64,000 nucleotides of DNA, taken from positions 86,633,470-86,697,469 of the forward strand of contig OW121848.1 of NCBI GenBank assembly GCA_933228895.1, read 5' to 3'. Positions 11,250 to 24,119 of this stretch are shown here, piece by piece (the first letter of the stretch is position 1; every line of letters starts with the position of its first letter). The DNA is from Platycnemis pennipes. Taxonomy: Eukaryota; Arthropoda; Insecta; Odonata; Platycnemididae. The position numbers were made by a program, and so were the translations under genes. The notes under the pieces were generated by a model. It did not search any database, was not told where the DNA came from, and saw nothing but the letters and a program-made list of their open reading frames with translations.

Positions 11250-11438
11250 TCTGCCTCGGTGGCAGTGGGGTTAAGTCCTCGCATGCCAAAACGAAGGTCG
11301 CGGGTTCGAGTCCCGCCTGGGTAAATATACCTATTCAGGGCATGGTTATTTTTAAATGTGTCCATTTATGTCCAACGTCCATATATTTATTGCTTGTAGT
11401 TGGGGGAACCTGTAAGCAATAAAGATATTATTATTATC
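11250..11438 (+). mobile_element. tRNA-derived SINE, full-length-like copy with (ATT)n tail
   Basis: The head resembles a tRNA: box-A-like GGTGGCAGTGGGGTTAAG, then GCGGGTTCGAGTCCCGC, a perfect T-arm containing the box B consensus GGTTCGAGTCC. The 5' acceptor strand does not pair properly with the 3' side, so it is not a functional tRNA. A ~100-bp tRNA-unrelated body with TTTTTAAATGTGT and TTGGGGGAACCTGT follows, then a TTATTATTAT tail. A second copy at 36792-36951 shares body and tail, which shows a dispersed family. RNA polymerase III would be expected to transcribe it from the internal boxes. Confidence 0.8.
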
Positions 11439-11759
11439 TGTCAAATTATTTATGCGAAAAGCCTGCGCAAGACTTAACACGCTATTGACTATTATGAATT
11501 AATCACCATAAAATAGAATCGGAAAAAGGAATCTGTATCAAATTTATTGAAATCGATTTGAAACATGTTAATAAATGTATACCAAAAAGGTCGTCTGGTT
11601 GAGAAACACAGCATGTTTCATATACCAGGACATACTTTGACTACGGATATCAAGGGTCTTAAATCGCTTGTCATTGGGTAGAAATAGTTCAGGTGAGGTG
11701 ACATTTCCAGGGAATTTATACGACCTAAACGACCATTATTCAGGTTATATCCGAGTAGT
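11439..11759. other. AT-rich spacer
   Basis: I see nothing coding or structured in this stretch between the SINE and the GC-rich block. Confidence 0.5.
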
Positions 11760-13310
11760 TACGAACTCGAAATCAGGCCGAATGACCGAGGGATAAGGGA
11801 AAAGACGAAATTGGGGGAGCAATTAGCAGAAAATATCCTCCCTCTAAACTGTTCAGCGGGATCCAATTTCCCCAAGTCAGCGGGGAATGGGATGAAAGGA
11901 AAAAAAGAAAGAAGGGAAAAAAATCGGTCGGAAAAGGTGAAGTCATAGACAGAGACGCACGTCAAGGGGGGATGGGAAGTTTTTTTTCTTTCCTACTTTC
12001 GACTCTACCTACCCTCCGCGATCTCCGCTGCAACCCGCATTGCGCCAGACAGAGGCGAGAGACTCGACGAGCGGAAAAGAGGGAAACACAAGAATCTCTC
12101 TCTCTCACTCCTTTCCACTCCTATCCACCCGTCAGCGGCATTCGGACAATCCGAGAGACGCAACGACAGAACAGGAAGAAAATTCACTCATCCGTTGGCT
12201 GCGACGCATTTCAAACCTCCCCCATCCTCCAGACTCATTTCACCCTTCCCACCTTGGACTCCATTCTCCTTACCTACCCCTCACTACTCCGAGAGAGGTG
12301 AAGTCGGAAGTCACTGTCGGATGAGTTGGTACCTCCGAAAATTTCCCATGCGTGCTGCGTAGTCCAGTATACCGTCCCCCTTCCTTCCCACCCTTTCGCT
12401 TAATCCCCCCTCCTCCGTCCTCCGGTCCACATTATGCGACTTCTCATCCTTCCACACATCCCCCAAGACCACTTTACCCCTACGATCCGTCCGGAAATTT
12501 TCCTCTCCCTACTCCCTATCCTCAGCAGCCCGAACCCCTCCTCCACGTGGTTCGCGTTAACCCTATAAACTCCCTCCTACGTCCCGCTGCACCCTAGTGC
12601 CATCCCCCGTCCCAAACCCTCATGGCCGCATGTTTCTTATTTTCTCAACCCCCTTGGCCACGCTTTCGGATCGTGCATTCTCCCCACAACCCTCGGACCC
12701 ATAGCCGCCCGATCCACCCCTATATTCCCCGCCCCCACCGATCCCCTGGACGCGACCCACGTGAGGAGGAGGAGGGTGGAAGAGGAAGGCGGTGGTTGGC
12801 CTTTTCCCGATTTCCCCCCCCCCCCCCTGCTCCCATATTCTCTATCCGCACTCCCAACCCCCTCCCGTTCTCCCCACCCAGGAATTTAATGGAACCTCAT
12901 TTCTAACGCACGGCTTAATTTGAAAAGGGAATGATTTCTCCCTCTCCCCACCCTCCTGTCATCTCCTCCTTCGCCATCATCCTTTCCCCCTCTCCCTCCC
13001 TTTCTTGACAGGCAACCACCCCTCTCTTAATCTCTCCCTCTCCCTAACAAACCACCGCGGCCCGCACCCTTTTTCCCACCCTAGGCCCTTTCTGCCTCAC
13101 CCCATCGGAAGAAAGACTTCTTTGCTCGCTGATTATCAACTGGCAGCGTTGGGGAGATGTTCCGGGAGAGCGTTCGCGGTTGAAAGATAAGATTGTGGGG
13201 GAGTGGGGAGAGGGAGGAGAGAGAGGGGGTGGGTGAAGCGTGTGGGTGGTGCAAGGGAGTGACGGAAGAGGAACTTGCCACTGAAGAGCGGCGCATAATA
13301 GGGCGAGGAA
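11760..13310. other. GC-rich, pyrimidine-skewed block, ~1.5 kb
   Basis: From about 12.0 to 13.1 kb the plus strand is dominated by C and T (for example CTCTCTCTCTCACTCC and a C10 run near 12807), with a purine-rich tail at 13190-13280. Many overlapping Pro/Ser/Arg-rich open frames exist on both strands, which is what skewed GC-rich DNA produces by chance. No start context, domain or splice pattern singles one out. Confidence 0.5.
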
Positions 13311-13880
13311 GACAAGGCATTGTGGAATATAAAAGTTTTCATTCGTCAATATTTAGAGCGGTCTGAATAATTCTCTGAATTCATTTCTAATGGAGAGGCG
13401 TGGGAATAACTTCTGATGACGGCTGGTGGCTTTTGAAGTTCCAATTGATGATTCAAGCCTCGTGCTCCTAGTCTTTGCTTTTCAATTAACGGGGAAAACT
13501 TTCGACGCCGGTAGTATTTTTTTCTTTGTGAAAGACAATATGGGCGGATTGGGAGTGTATTCTTTTTTCTTAGGGAAAGAGACATTGGAGAATTCATTTG
13601 TAATCGAAAATTTCATCGGAAAGAAAGTTTCTCTGCTTTGTTTTGCACGCAAATATCACCATGTCGATTCGCCGCCTGAATACCAAAGTGCTGCAGATAC
13701 AAAAGTTTGAATTTTGATTTTACAAAAGGCTGGCAAAACCTTTCACTTACGCTTCCTCGACCGCAAACAAGGAAAATTGAAATACTTCATGAAGAAACTA
13801 TCAGTGATATTCTTTAATAAGTGCTATTCAGTAGTCTTACAAACAATTAGTTCTTGCCTTCTAAAATCTTCAACAAAGGG
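13311..13880. other. Noncoding spacer
   Basis: Short open frames (13426-13710, 13714-13959) have no recognisable domain. The second runs into the LINE 3' UTR and is chance. Confidence 0.45.
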
Positions 13881-14146
13881 TAGTAGTAGTAGTAGTTTTA
13901 TTTGGGGTGCGTCGACGGCTGAGGTCATTTTGCACCACTCAAAGTCTTATTATTGCTAATAATATGATATGAAAAAACAGCATGAAGGAATAGCCTCGTA
14001 GGAATAATAACTATATTTTATTGTAAAAATCCGTATTTTTTTAAAAAGTTTAAAACCTTGGTGATGTTATCGGCGTCGTCTCCTAGGACTTGCCTTATTC
14101 CGCCCCGGATGTCTTGCCTCTCCCGTGCTACCCGACAACAACAAAG
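13881..14146 (-). mobile_element. LINE 3' end (RNase H/C-terminal tail, 3' UTR, (ACT)n tail)
   Basis: On the minus strand the last codons of a LINE ORF2 read RERQDIRGGIRQVLGDDADN and end KKYGFLQ with a stop at 14018-14020. A ~120-bp 3' UTR ends in TGGTGCAAAATGACC and GTCGACGCACCCC, followed by AAATAAAACT and an (ACT)n tail (plus-strand TAGTAGTAGTAGTAGT at 13881-13896). The copy at 35286-35610 shares both the C-terminal protein pattern and the UTR block. Elements with an ORF2 ending in an EC..Y..R...LG pattern and a trinucleotide tail belong to the I/R1/Jockey-like supergroup. The exact clade is not resolved. The copy is severely 5'-truncated. Confidence 0.7.
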
Positions 14147-15339
14147 GGGGCAAAGTTAATTTTCCGAACGGTACTCTATCAAATTCTTCTTCTGAACACT
14201 TGGACCAGAAAAGTTACTCAAACCTGCACGTGAACCTTCATACAGGGTGTTACATTATGTAAAAATATGCAAAACGTAAAACAATCTGGTTTCAGCTCTT
14301 TGGAAAAAAATTAATTTTTGTCATGGAAAGAGAAGGCTCCATTTCACTAAATACAGGGTAAATAATATGCTTGTACAATTTCAATTACCACTGAAAATTA
14401 AATTATTAATGTATGCGATGCTTTGATTCGATCGGGGAACATGCAACAACTGATTCGCGCACCAGTGCTTACGAATATAACAGCTATCTAAATGTACGTA
14501 GCTGAAGCTTGGATTTCACATCACAATAAGCCATAATAGAAAATATAATGATCTTTTGAAACTATGCATAAAACTTTCTGGAAGATAGTTATCTCTATTT
14601 GGAGGAATATAATCGATACTTTTAGTCCACTATAACCATTAATGCTAAAGATGCTCGAAGGGTTCTTAGAAAAATATTCCTGAACTCCCAAGCAACGAAG
14701 AAAAAGGATAGAAACAGCAAAAAAGGATACAAGAGATGGAGAGGCATAGCATTCCATTTCTGCGTAATGATTTGAAATCAATTCTAAGTGGGAAATTTCT
14801 ATTTTCTTTCCTTTCTCTTAATCTGGGCCTTCGATTTCGTGGTAGAAAATAGTTTATATTAGGTAACACACTGTGATATTTTTATTAGAAATTATATTTG
14901 TACGATAACATGAAAACTGCAAGCTAAATTTAATTATTTCTGAGGAAGAGAATGGCAACTCTCCTTGCACTAATGTCAGTTCTCGAGAAAGTTGCCCATG
15001 AATGTTGCATTCATTCACCTCTAGCACAATGAAATCTCTACAGCGAAAGCTTATTCCGCGTTACAAACTCGTCGTAAAGGGCACAAGGCAATGCATTCTA
15101 TGCCCTTTCTTCCTGTTTGTACGGTTAACGACCAGGCTTTATTCAACAACTGCAAAATAGGGAGGTATTGTAACACTGTAATCCACAATTTGGCGCAAGC
15201 AATTTGACTTGGCGGTCATTTCAATTATCTGATAATCCACGTCCACCCGTCCTCAACAATAAAATGTCACCGTTTCCCCGCATACGATGAAGGATTACAC
15301 CGGCATTGGAATCATAGAAAAATACCCGAATATCTAATT
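14147..15339. other. AT-rich noncoding stretch
   Basis: No gene could be supported. Two TACAGGGT motifs (about 14240 and 14354) recall the ends of TA-flanked DNA transposons, but no inverted partner was found. Confidence 0.45.
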
Positions 15340-15970
15340 TTCTAGAGCCTTCGGATCTCCCGGAGCCGCCCCCGTTCCCCATTGGGAAACATAGTGTGTA
15401 GTCAGTGGGGTGACTTCGAGTTTTCTGGACGCACGGGATAAGTCGATTGGTCAGCATCATCAGACGAGAAATATCCCTCCAGATGTCTTTCTGTCTTCTT
15501 TGCGGTTTTCTGTGGGCATGATCAGGGAGGGAGATGAGAAAGCGACGGTGCTTAGTGTGGCGAGGGGGAGGGTAAAGGAGACGAGTGGATGGGGGGCGGC
15601 AGTAGGACAGGCGAGATAAGGGAGTTGATGCAGACTAACAGCCCCGCCCTCACACCCCCTCAGGCTCTGACTCACATATCTCCTCTCTCTCTTCCCCGTG
15701 CTTCCCCTTTTTTTCCCATCCCTGTCAGCCCAGATACCAAGTGTGGCCCCGCCCTGACGAACCGTCACTGCACCCAGTGCCGCTCCTCCCACTCCTTCCC
15801 ATGACATTTCCCCCCTCCTCTCCCCTGTTACCACCCTCCAGTCATGGTACCCTTCCTTCCATCGACCCCATGCCCCAACGACAGACTCCACTTTTTATCT
15901 TGGTTCCTCTTACTCTTCCTACCACTCTCCCTTTAAAACTCTCTCCTATAACATTAGGTACACGCTAACA
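15340..15970. other. GC-rich skewed block
   Basis: The plus strand is purine-rich at 15510-15620 and switches to pyrimidine-rich at 15640-15930. Overlapping open frames of up to 143 codons occur on both strands but are low complexity, and no known domain was recognised. Confidence 0.5.
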
Positions 15971-16889
15971 GTCTAATTTTCCTCGTAGAATTCGGGGAAA
16001 GGTTAATAACGTGGCATGTAAATGAACAGTGAATGCATAATATGTTGCAACGAAATTATTCTGAAAACAAACTGTTTAAATGATCTTGGGGAGGGTGAAA
16101 AAACCATTTTTTTATGAAGTGAAGTTGAATTCTGTCTTCGATTAATATCTATTTTTTCAGCAAATCGACTGGCATTTGCTGTTTTCACGGAAGAAAAATT
16201 TAAGTTATTGCATTAAATTCGGCCTTTGCCCTTTGTAAAGGCGTGGGAACCATTTTCTTAGAAGCATGATAAAAGCAAAATGGAAGAATTGCACACCGAA
16301 ATTAATCAAAAGGTTTTTTCACCAAGCAATATTTCCAGTATATCCATTAAGTATATTTAGTAGTGAATGCATTAAGTATTTAGGCTAAACAAATTTAGAA
16401 CGAAAATGAGTGGTTTTCACTTTCTGATGATTTGTATATCACGAACACAAGTATTCATGAATCATACACGTTGAACCTCTATGCTGTGATTACGCTTAAC
16501 TATGAGGTTATAAAATTGGATCGTGGTATAAAAGCTTATTTTATCTTGAAAAATATTTAACCCGTCAATTAATCACGTTCCTGATGAAAACAGCTACGAA
16601 GGACCGTTTTTCTTTTAGAGTGAACTGTTTCATCCTGGTACCATGAAAAATACCTCTCAAAAAGCATGACAATTAAAATTAACTTTTACAAACAAAGAGC
16701 ATGACAATTAACTTCATAGGAGTACAAAAGTCTTTCACTCAGAGATTGTCTGGGCTTTTAATTTGGCACTCATTTATTTTAAGTGACTGAATTGCAGTGT
16801 TCCTGTTTTTCTTTCAACGCCTACCCTGTACTTTCTATCAGACAAAGTAAAATGCGTAGAGCTCTGCATACTCTGTGAGCTTGCATTTA
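15971..16889. other. AT-rich noncoding stretch
   Basis: I see no supported feature here. Confidence 0.5.
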
Positions 16890-17700
16890 AAAGCTAAAAG
16901 GGCGTACAGTTCCAACATCCCACACTCGCCTCCCGTCTCCTCGTGTTTCCCAGTCCCACCACCGTCCTCTCTCTCTCTCTGCCCTTCCCCATTCCCTATC
17001 CCCAAGGACACCTCCGTTCCTTTCCTGTCTCCTGGCTAGCCCTATGTTTCTAACGGACTCATTATTCCCAAGCGCCTCCCTCCCCACTTAGCTCCCCTCT
17101 TTTCATGCGTTCCTCGGTCATTTCATTCCAGACCTTAATCCCTCTTCCTCTCCTTATTCCCTTCTCGTCCCTCTCCTCTTCCTCAAGAGCACCTCGCCAA
17201 ACACACCCCGCGTCCCACCAGACGCGCATTTACATCCCCTCCCATTTTTAACTTTGTCTTTCGCCCTGGTATTTCTCTTTTTCACTACAACTCTCACACC
17301 GTTCTCCGTTATTGCATTCCTTCCTCCTATATCTCCCCTTCTTGCAGTTAAGGTTACTCCCCCCACTGTTACCCTCTTCCCGCTCTCACTTCTCCTTCAC
17401 TCTTAGCTCGAGACTTCTCCATCACCCCATGACTTTCTCCTTCCTCACCGACCCCGCCTCCTTTTAACTTGCCTCGCTGCCCTTAATACTCCCATTTTCT
17501 TTTCCCTCAACCATTTACCCTCCTCGGCTCTTGTCTTTTTCCCGTCCCCGGCAGACACGATACCATTTCTTCCTCCGTCCCCATTCTGATTCTCCCTCCC
17601 CAGGGCCTCTCCGTGCAGTATTCTCTTTCCCAGCATCGGCCATTTTCCCTTCTCACCATTACTCTCTCGTACAGAAAGGTTTTTTCGAGATTCTCCACGT
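16890..17700. other. Pyrimidine-rich block, ~0.8 kb
   Basis: The plus strand is almost entirely C/T-rich with C-T microtracts such as CTCTCTCTCTCTGCCC. Open frames on the minus strand translate to Arg/Glu/Gly-rich low-complexity sequence, the expected product of a purine-rich strand. Confidence 0.55.
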
Positions 17701-20209
17701 GACAATCACCAAAGCGCCGTCTAGGAATTATTTTAACGCAAACTAGTCAACCACTAGTATGTAAAAAGGAATGCATCGTAGTGTTGTTGCATTACACTTA
17801 CGTGGCACGAAATAATAATTTGACGTATTAGTCTAGAATTAGACTCATTATAAAATTGAAATATTCACCAGAAAACTCATTGATTCTACGGTAATCTCTT
17901 ACTTTAGCCTACTTTTTAGCTATAAACTATCTAGGTTTTTATAAAGCTTTTCAAAGGAAAGACCATTTTCTTACTGGCATCATATCTTTTCAAATTGTAA
18001 AATATCCTCTATTACAAATATCAGAAGACGTTCAATGAAGGGAATTATATATTCATCAGCAAAACCATAGCCAACTTATATGACCAAGCAACAGTGTAAG
18101 AACCAACAATCGTTGACAAATGTGGTCAACAATTTTCCAAAAATCCTATCCCGGTTTTGACCAGCAATTGTGGTCAAAACCGGGCTAGGATTCTTGGAGA
18201 TCCTTGGTGAGGAATATATGAAACTATGAACTAAATTACGCAAATGGTTTGCTTGCACAAACCTTTAGGCTTTCCGCAGGTTGAGGTGTTATCAAAATCG
18301 TAGGTTAAGGCCTCAAAGCGCTTAGACAATATATTTCATTCTTTTTACATTTATAATGCTGTATTTACAGTACTATAATAATACTAAGACAGTTAATTCT
18401 AATCTACGGTAATGTTTTTTACATCACCCGCTTTTTACTTATATTTTGCCTCAACGATGTCTTTGTGATAGGTCACCAAGCTCTGTCCTCTGTCATAGCA
18501 ATGCTCGTAATTTCTCCCATTTTGAGTACCTATGCCTTCAATTTCATTCACTCGTGACATTATCAGCCTCTTTAACTATGTGAATATATGCAAGAGAACG
18601 CATCCACCAAGAACTTACGTTGCGATAGAGTCCTTGATATATATAACACTCTTTAAGCATGTTATCGATCACAGAGATGCCACATACTCCTTGAACAACG
18701 GTTAGAACTGTAAAATTTCCCTTGTGAAGTAAAAATTGGCAAAAAGCATTTAGAAACGCCCAATCACTCAACTTTTTTAGATGAGAGATTGTTATCCATT
18801 ACCATGAATTCAGATATAAAAAAATGAATGAAATGATGGTGCATCATTCTAGGTTTTGAGTCATTTGTCAACAAGATTTTGGAAAGGCTCGGATTTATTC
18901 ACCACTCCAAATGTTTTTGAGTACGAAAGGAGGAGATCATAAATTGACGTTCTTCTTTTAAAAGTGATAAGGTGAAGAGTCTTAAGTTTCATTTTCTTTG
19001 ATGAAGTACCACACTCAAAGGTATCAAGAATATCAAGAATGATTTTGATTTTCTTGCTTTCCCAGAATTGTTTGATGTTGTATCGTATGGATTAGTGAAA
19101 ACGGCCAAGTCGTAGTCGGTATATAGGAATTATTTTCGCGAAATTAAGAACATTGAGTACTGTATTCCATTCCATGATAACAAGATCACTCATTTTTACC
19201 CACAGCAAGTGTGTAAGGAAAAATGTAACTTAGGTTTAATGAATTTACAGAGATATTTACCATAGTTACCAAAAACAAAGACTGTCATAACTACCAGTGC
19301 AATAACAATCTCTTTTAAGAGCATACATACTCCTTTGCTTCACTCAATTCATTACATTTTCTCACACTTATAGTTGGGATTTAATTACCTAAATGTTTGG
19401 GCAGAAAAGTATTCAAAGGAAACGAGATCATTATAATGCATCAATTATTATATTTCAAGTCGTCAATAATTATTTAATGAGCATGGAAAGTAATAAATTC
19501 GTGTATTGGTTACCCCGTAGCTTAATGTGCTTTTCATTAATGCGGTGCATTGTGAATTACTCAAAAATCAGTTTTACCTCAAAACACACTATTGTCTGAA
19601 ATAAAATATCCTAAAAGTACCCTAAAATTAATTCATGTGGCTATTTTATTTGAAATATAAAAACATAAACCTCACACTGTAGAACATTTTATCTTATGTT
19701 GATCACTTTCATTAATTAAACTTTTGTAATGAATTATTTATATCATTCGAATAGGTATTTAATTAATGATATAATAAATAATATTACTCTCATTCCGATA
19801 TCCGTTAAAAGCTATTATGTTTGCGCCTGCAATCGTATGGCTAATAAAATTTCAAAATTCTATGGATTTATAAAACAACTATTATTTGGCTTTTCTCAAA
19901 TATTATTTCTACTCTCATTTCAACTCTGATGACTGATACAGTATACATTCTCTTGCAATATTTTAGAGTAGGTACCCATAATTCTTCTCCACGACTATCA
20001 TCTCTACCATGTAATGGTTAAAGGATCACGCATGTATCATGCATGGGGGCTTAAAGTTGGGTATAAGAATTCCTATGATACCCGAATATTGGCGGCCAAG
20101 GAATATTTTTTTTAATTACTCAAATTTTCCAGAGGTGATTCGCTTAATGTGATCGGTTAAGGCCACTTTTTTCTGTAATGGCTCAAAAATGCTTCCTTCC
20201 TCTCATCAG
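17701..20209. other. AT-rich noncoding stretch with one strong hairpin
   Basis: Apart from the hairpin at 18137-18197 I see no gene, RNA gene or transposon signature. Confidence 0.5.
18137..18197. repeat. 27-bp-arm inverted repeat with 7-nt loop
   Basis: The arms are 18137-18163 and 18171-18197 with loop GCAATTG. Each arm contains CCCGGTTTTGACCA (or its complement), and only two of 27 positions mismatch. Transcribed, this would fold into a compact pre-miRNA-sized hairpin. It could equally be the centre of a small palindromic MITE. The outer flanks do not extend the pairing. Confidence 0.8.
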
Positions 20210-21030
20210 CTGCGAGAAGAATTAAAATGAAACCGAATTCTCTCTTCCAGCTTCCCCTAATCTCCCCAGACTCCACAGCCTCTCGAAGAGTGAGGAGGAG
20301 GGAATATATCGGGCGTTTTAATTAACTGACCGGCAATTTATTCGCCTGCCCCTTGGAGCCACCCTGTCCGCCTGACCACAAATTTCCCATCTCCTCATTC
20401 CCCTCCAACCAATTCCCAATCGCCCCCCGCTTTGACTTCTTCAACCCCCTCACCCTCTCAGACTGTATTCCGCTCTTGTTACCCAACCCCTACCCCAGTA
20501 TTCTCCCACCACCTCCTCCTTCCACGCATACTCAATCCCCAACATCCATCCCCGCTCCTCCTTCCACCCACCCCCCCCACAAGCTTCAAATGTTCCTGTA
20601 TCCTCCCTCGACCTCTCCCCTCCTATTCCCACTCCCCTCTCTCTTTGCTACGAAAAAAATATACCTTGAATTTACCCTTGCCCTCTCTAACCCATTTTTC
20701 CCCTATGATTCCCCCGAGGCGCTCAACCCACCCGTTCAACCCCTCGAGCGGACTTTAACGCGTCGGCCCAACTCACCTCTGTCTCCCTCTGTCTTCCTCC
20801 CACTCCCCCTGAATCCTTCCATCCTCTCCCTTACCTCTTCTCACCCTTCTTACATTCGATCCTCCACTCGCACCCTCTCTCTCTCTCTCTGCGTGCTCTT
20901 GCTTAGTATGGTTTCAAGCACATTTTCAGAGATTCCCTTTTCGGAAAGAAAATGGAGTTGTCCCCGCTGTTCATCGATCTCGGTTTTTTCAGAAGGGCGC
21001 CGTGCTTGTGAAACTTCGAAACGATGGGAT
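20210..21030. other. GC-rich pyrimidine-skewed block
   Basis: C/T-rich on the plus strand from about 20240 to 20910, ending in CTCTCTCTCTCTCTGCG. The 226-codon open frame at 20353-21033 is Pro/Ser-rich with no domain and no clean start, so I do not call it a gene. Confidence 0.5.
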
Positions 21031-22008
21031 TAAGCGTCTTAGTTTCAAGCGTGCTGGAAGAGGAGAAGGGCTTACGTCTGTAGAGTGAGTCGATGCTGAC
21101 GAGAGTTTCACTGGAGGTGACCTGAGTTATCGAGAGTTTATCATGGCTGAACTAGTGCTTCAAATACCCCTTCCCAAAGTGCATGACGAAATACTGGGTA
21201 CATGTATCAGTTGCGGTGATGACCACGGATTGAACAGATAATGTGGTATTGGACACGAGGATGATAAAGTAGATAACGTTTATCCTCATCACTAAAGAGA
21301 AAGTTCCAACTGTTTAGACACACCTACTGTAAGGTTAGCGTTTTACTTTTTGACATATCATCTCGGAGGAACCGATGAATGAGTGAAAACAATAAACTTT
21401 GGTATCCGCAGTAGTTGGGGTAGTGGAGTTTTTAATTTACTAAATTACAACATAGGATTTCGTAATGAAATAATTAATCAGTAACAAATTCGTTCTCATT
21501 GACGCTGAAAACCACGGAAACCTTGGCGATTACAGCAAGTGAATATACAAACCAGGTTCAGGTGTGATGTGGTGGAAACGTTCCATATTAATAGAAAGAT
21601 GTTGCACTTGAGAATGATGTAGTATCATCGAAACTAGTCGAAATAAATTTTAATATTGTGGAAAATTGCAATATCTTTCTATTAAAAAGTGAACATGTGA
21701 TGATGTATATGGAAACATTTCGTAAATCGTTTTGTATCGTTAAAATCAAAAGCAGCAGATATAATCTTAGTAGATAGAGTATTTTAATCGTAATTCCAGG
21801 AGCTATTACAACTTATTAATGAATGTCTGTACCGAGAGCTCGTAAAGAATTTTAAGGCCATAATATGATATTTTTCCTATCCTCTTGCTCCATCTCTGTT
21901 TTTACCGCTGAAATGAAAATTCTGCTTCATCTGTTAACTTGATAAATGAATAGGGTTTACATTTCACGTTCAAATCGTAGAAAAACTCGCAACTGACGTA
22001 AAGAGGGA
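21031..22008. other. AT-rich noncoding stretch
   Basis: No supported feature is visible here. Confidence 0.5.
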
Positions 22009-22085
22009 TACCAGAGTGGAGTTGTTAGAGAGTTAGGCCTCCCATCCTGAGGGCCTGGATTCAAAATGCGATATGGGTGGTTATT
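22009..22085 (+). repeat. Degenerate tRNA-like (possible SINE head)
   Basis: A CCAGAGTGGAGTTGTTAGAG box-A-like segment is followed about 40 nt later by GGGCCTGGATTCAAAATG, a weakened box B. Spacing suits a tRNA-derived SINE head, but the T-arm no longer pairs and no tail was identified. Confidence 0.3.
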
Positions 22086-22181
22086 TTCCATTGATATTCC
22101 TGTAATGTCCCGGAAGGGCGTGTGAATCTTGATAGAATTTTGTTATTCTAAATTTCGCTTTCCCAAAAGATATTTGTGTAC

Positions 22182-22575
22182 TGTTAATGGGCGTCGCTCA
22201 GAATAGCCAACAGCCAGTGCCTCGAGAGTTAGATTTCACTTTCAACTTAGCATTTCCCCTTCTCTCCTTCCCCTTGACCGAAAAACATCCTCCTTTTGCC
22301 TTCTATATAATGGCGTGTACGGTGGATTTTGGAGGAGATTGGTGAATCGGTTGCAGTCAAAATGTAGTCCATCATTGGAGACCGATGCGCGGACCGTTGG
22401 GTCCGTGCTCTATGCCATCCACCCGTACTGAACGCGCATTCTCTTCTATCCTCCCGAGCTTAAGGTAACGTGGGGTAACTCTTTTGGCTATTCGAGACGC
22501 GATTGGTTTGACTTTTGCTTCCGAATAAATTCTGTCTTTAGCACGAACCTTTTACTTCATTACTTGTTCCCGACA
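22182..22575 (+). mobile_element. Candidate solo LTR
   Basis: A segment bounded by TGTTAATGGG and TTGTTCCCGACA (TG...CA) has a TATA-like TCTATATAAT at 22302-22311 and an AATAAA at 22524-22529, in the order expected for U3-R-U5. No target duplication is evident at the chosen edges and no convincing primer-binding site follows. The identification rests on layout alone. Confidence 0.3.
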
Positions 22576-22611
22576 CCAAAAGGGCAAGAACCCACAAACA
22601 AATATGTTGGA

Positions 22612-22760
22612 AGGTTCGAGCCCCGTGCGGGGCCCGATCCACAACATTCCGGTAACCAGTCTTGAAGAGAACTTCGAGCCTGTGCCCACTGTGCCCACTG
22701 TGTCCATTGGACGGGACGTTAAACTACGGATCTGTTAGTGCATTTTGTTATCGGTAGACT
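22612..22760 (+). repeat. Possible tRNA-SINE fragment with perfect box B
   Basis: GGTTCGAGCCC at about 22613 matches the pol III box B consensus GGTTCGANNCC. It is followed by CCGTGCGGGGCC, a short triplication of TGTGCCCAC-like units and GGACGGGACGTTAAAC. No convincing box A lies at the right distance. It may be a SINE remnant or internal sequence next to the candidate LTR. Confidence 0.3.
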
Positions 22761-24119
22761 AATGGCGACGCTAAGTTTTCTCCACTCTTCATTCATGATA
22801 ACCACCTAACTCTACCCGTTTACTTATCTTCAATGGGATAAATGGTTATAGTTATTGTTCAACTCCCCAACTACTCCAAATCATCTCTAACAAACGTAAA
22901 AGTTATATTCAGAAACTACAAATAACAAAAACAGAACGCATGGTCTTAGAACCTGTTATGATGCCTTACATAATCATGATAATCATAAAATAGTATTTTT
23001 AAAGAATAATTACACCATTATAGATCTGGAAACCTCAAAACTCATTCCTTATATCATTGTATTTAAAGTTAACTATTTCAATAATGACAGGGCTGCCAAA
23101 CTTCCACTCCCCCATTTCCTCAATCGGTAATTATTGGAATAATTTTTAGTTGACAATAAAAATTGACCAGCTGAACTTACATTTTGATTCGAATGGTCAA
23201 CCTTTTCCTATGCTTGAAAGAAGGCAGGATGGAAACCAACAATTAATGCATTTCCCAGAATTTAATTTTGCCATGTTGTAATATTATTCTTCATCCCCCT
23301 CTACTGAGAGAAGACGGTCCTTATCAAAAGAGCTAATATGATAGCAAAAATGTTGTGAAGAAATGCAGCATATTATCCCAGTTAACCTTTGATGCAAACG
23401 TCAATATCTGAAAGTAAGTGACAAGAGACAAGATAACAAGTACGAGCAGATCTCCCCAAATGCAAAGCTACGTTAGAATAAGCGAGAAGGAGCTGACGAG
23501 ATCAACGCAAAGAGATACGAAGTGTAATTTTACGGCCACATTTAAAATATATAGTATAAAACTGTCTCATGGCCTGAATTGTTTTCATATAAAGAAAGGA
23601 GAGATATATCTGAACACCATACTGGGTGTTTGCCCCAGGGAATCGCTATTAAGAGATTCATCGTTTCTGGAACAGGGGACAGACGCAATTGGGAAAAATG
23701 CTAATGGAAACATATCACTTCAAAACGCCCATTACTAAAAATCACAAGCTTCACAATCATGTATTTCCCTTTATACCAACAAATGTGTGGAATGGTAATC
23801 ATTGCTACATCGAAACGCAATATTGTCATCGGCAATCCCTCGCACAACTCCGCCACTCTATGGAAAAAACTGGGAATACTCCATATAATTCGCAAAGTAA
23901 CAAGCTAATGGACAGATAGTACTTTGCTTCCTATTTAGCGGCCAGCAACATCCTTCCAGGTTGATAATTGAGGCAAAACAATCATCAATGTTCCACGCAT
24001 CCCTGCTCGATTGTGTGCCTAGCGATGTCACCCCCACTCTGTTTGCATTTCAGATTTTTTTATTCAACGAATTCCTGAGTTTCGCCGCGGTTTAGATATT
24101 CAGGATTCCATAAGTGATC
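22761..24119. other. AT-rich noncoding stretch
   Basis: The open frame at 23418-23738 has no recognised domain. I see nothing else supportable. Confidence 0.45.

Noticed and set aside
11253..11326. Functional tRNA gene
   Set aside because: The T-arm is perfect but the acceptor strands do not pair, and a SINE body and repeat tail follow; a second truncated copy exists.
15460..15891. 143-codon minus-strand frame
   Set aside because: Gly/Arg-rich chance frame in a skewed block.
20353..21033. 226-codon open frame on the plus strand
   Set aside because: Pro/Ser/Leu-rich low-complexity translation of a pyrimidine-rich tract; overlapping frames are also open and no domain is visible.
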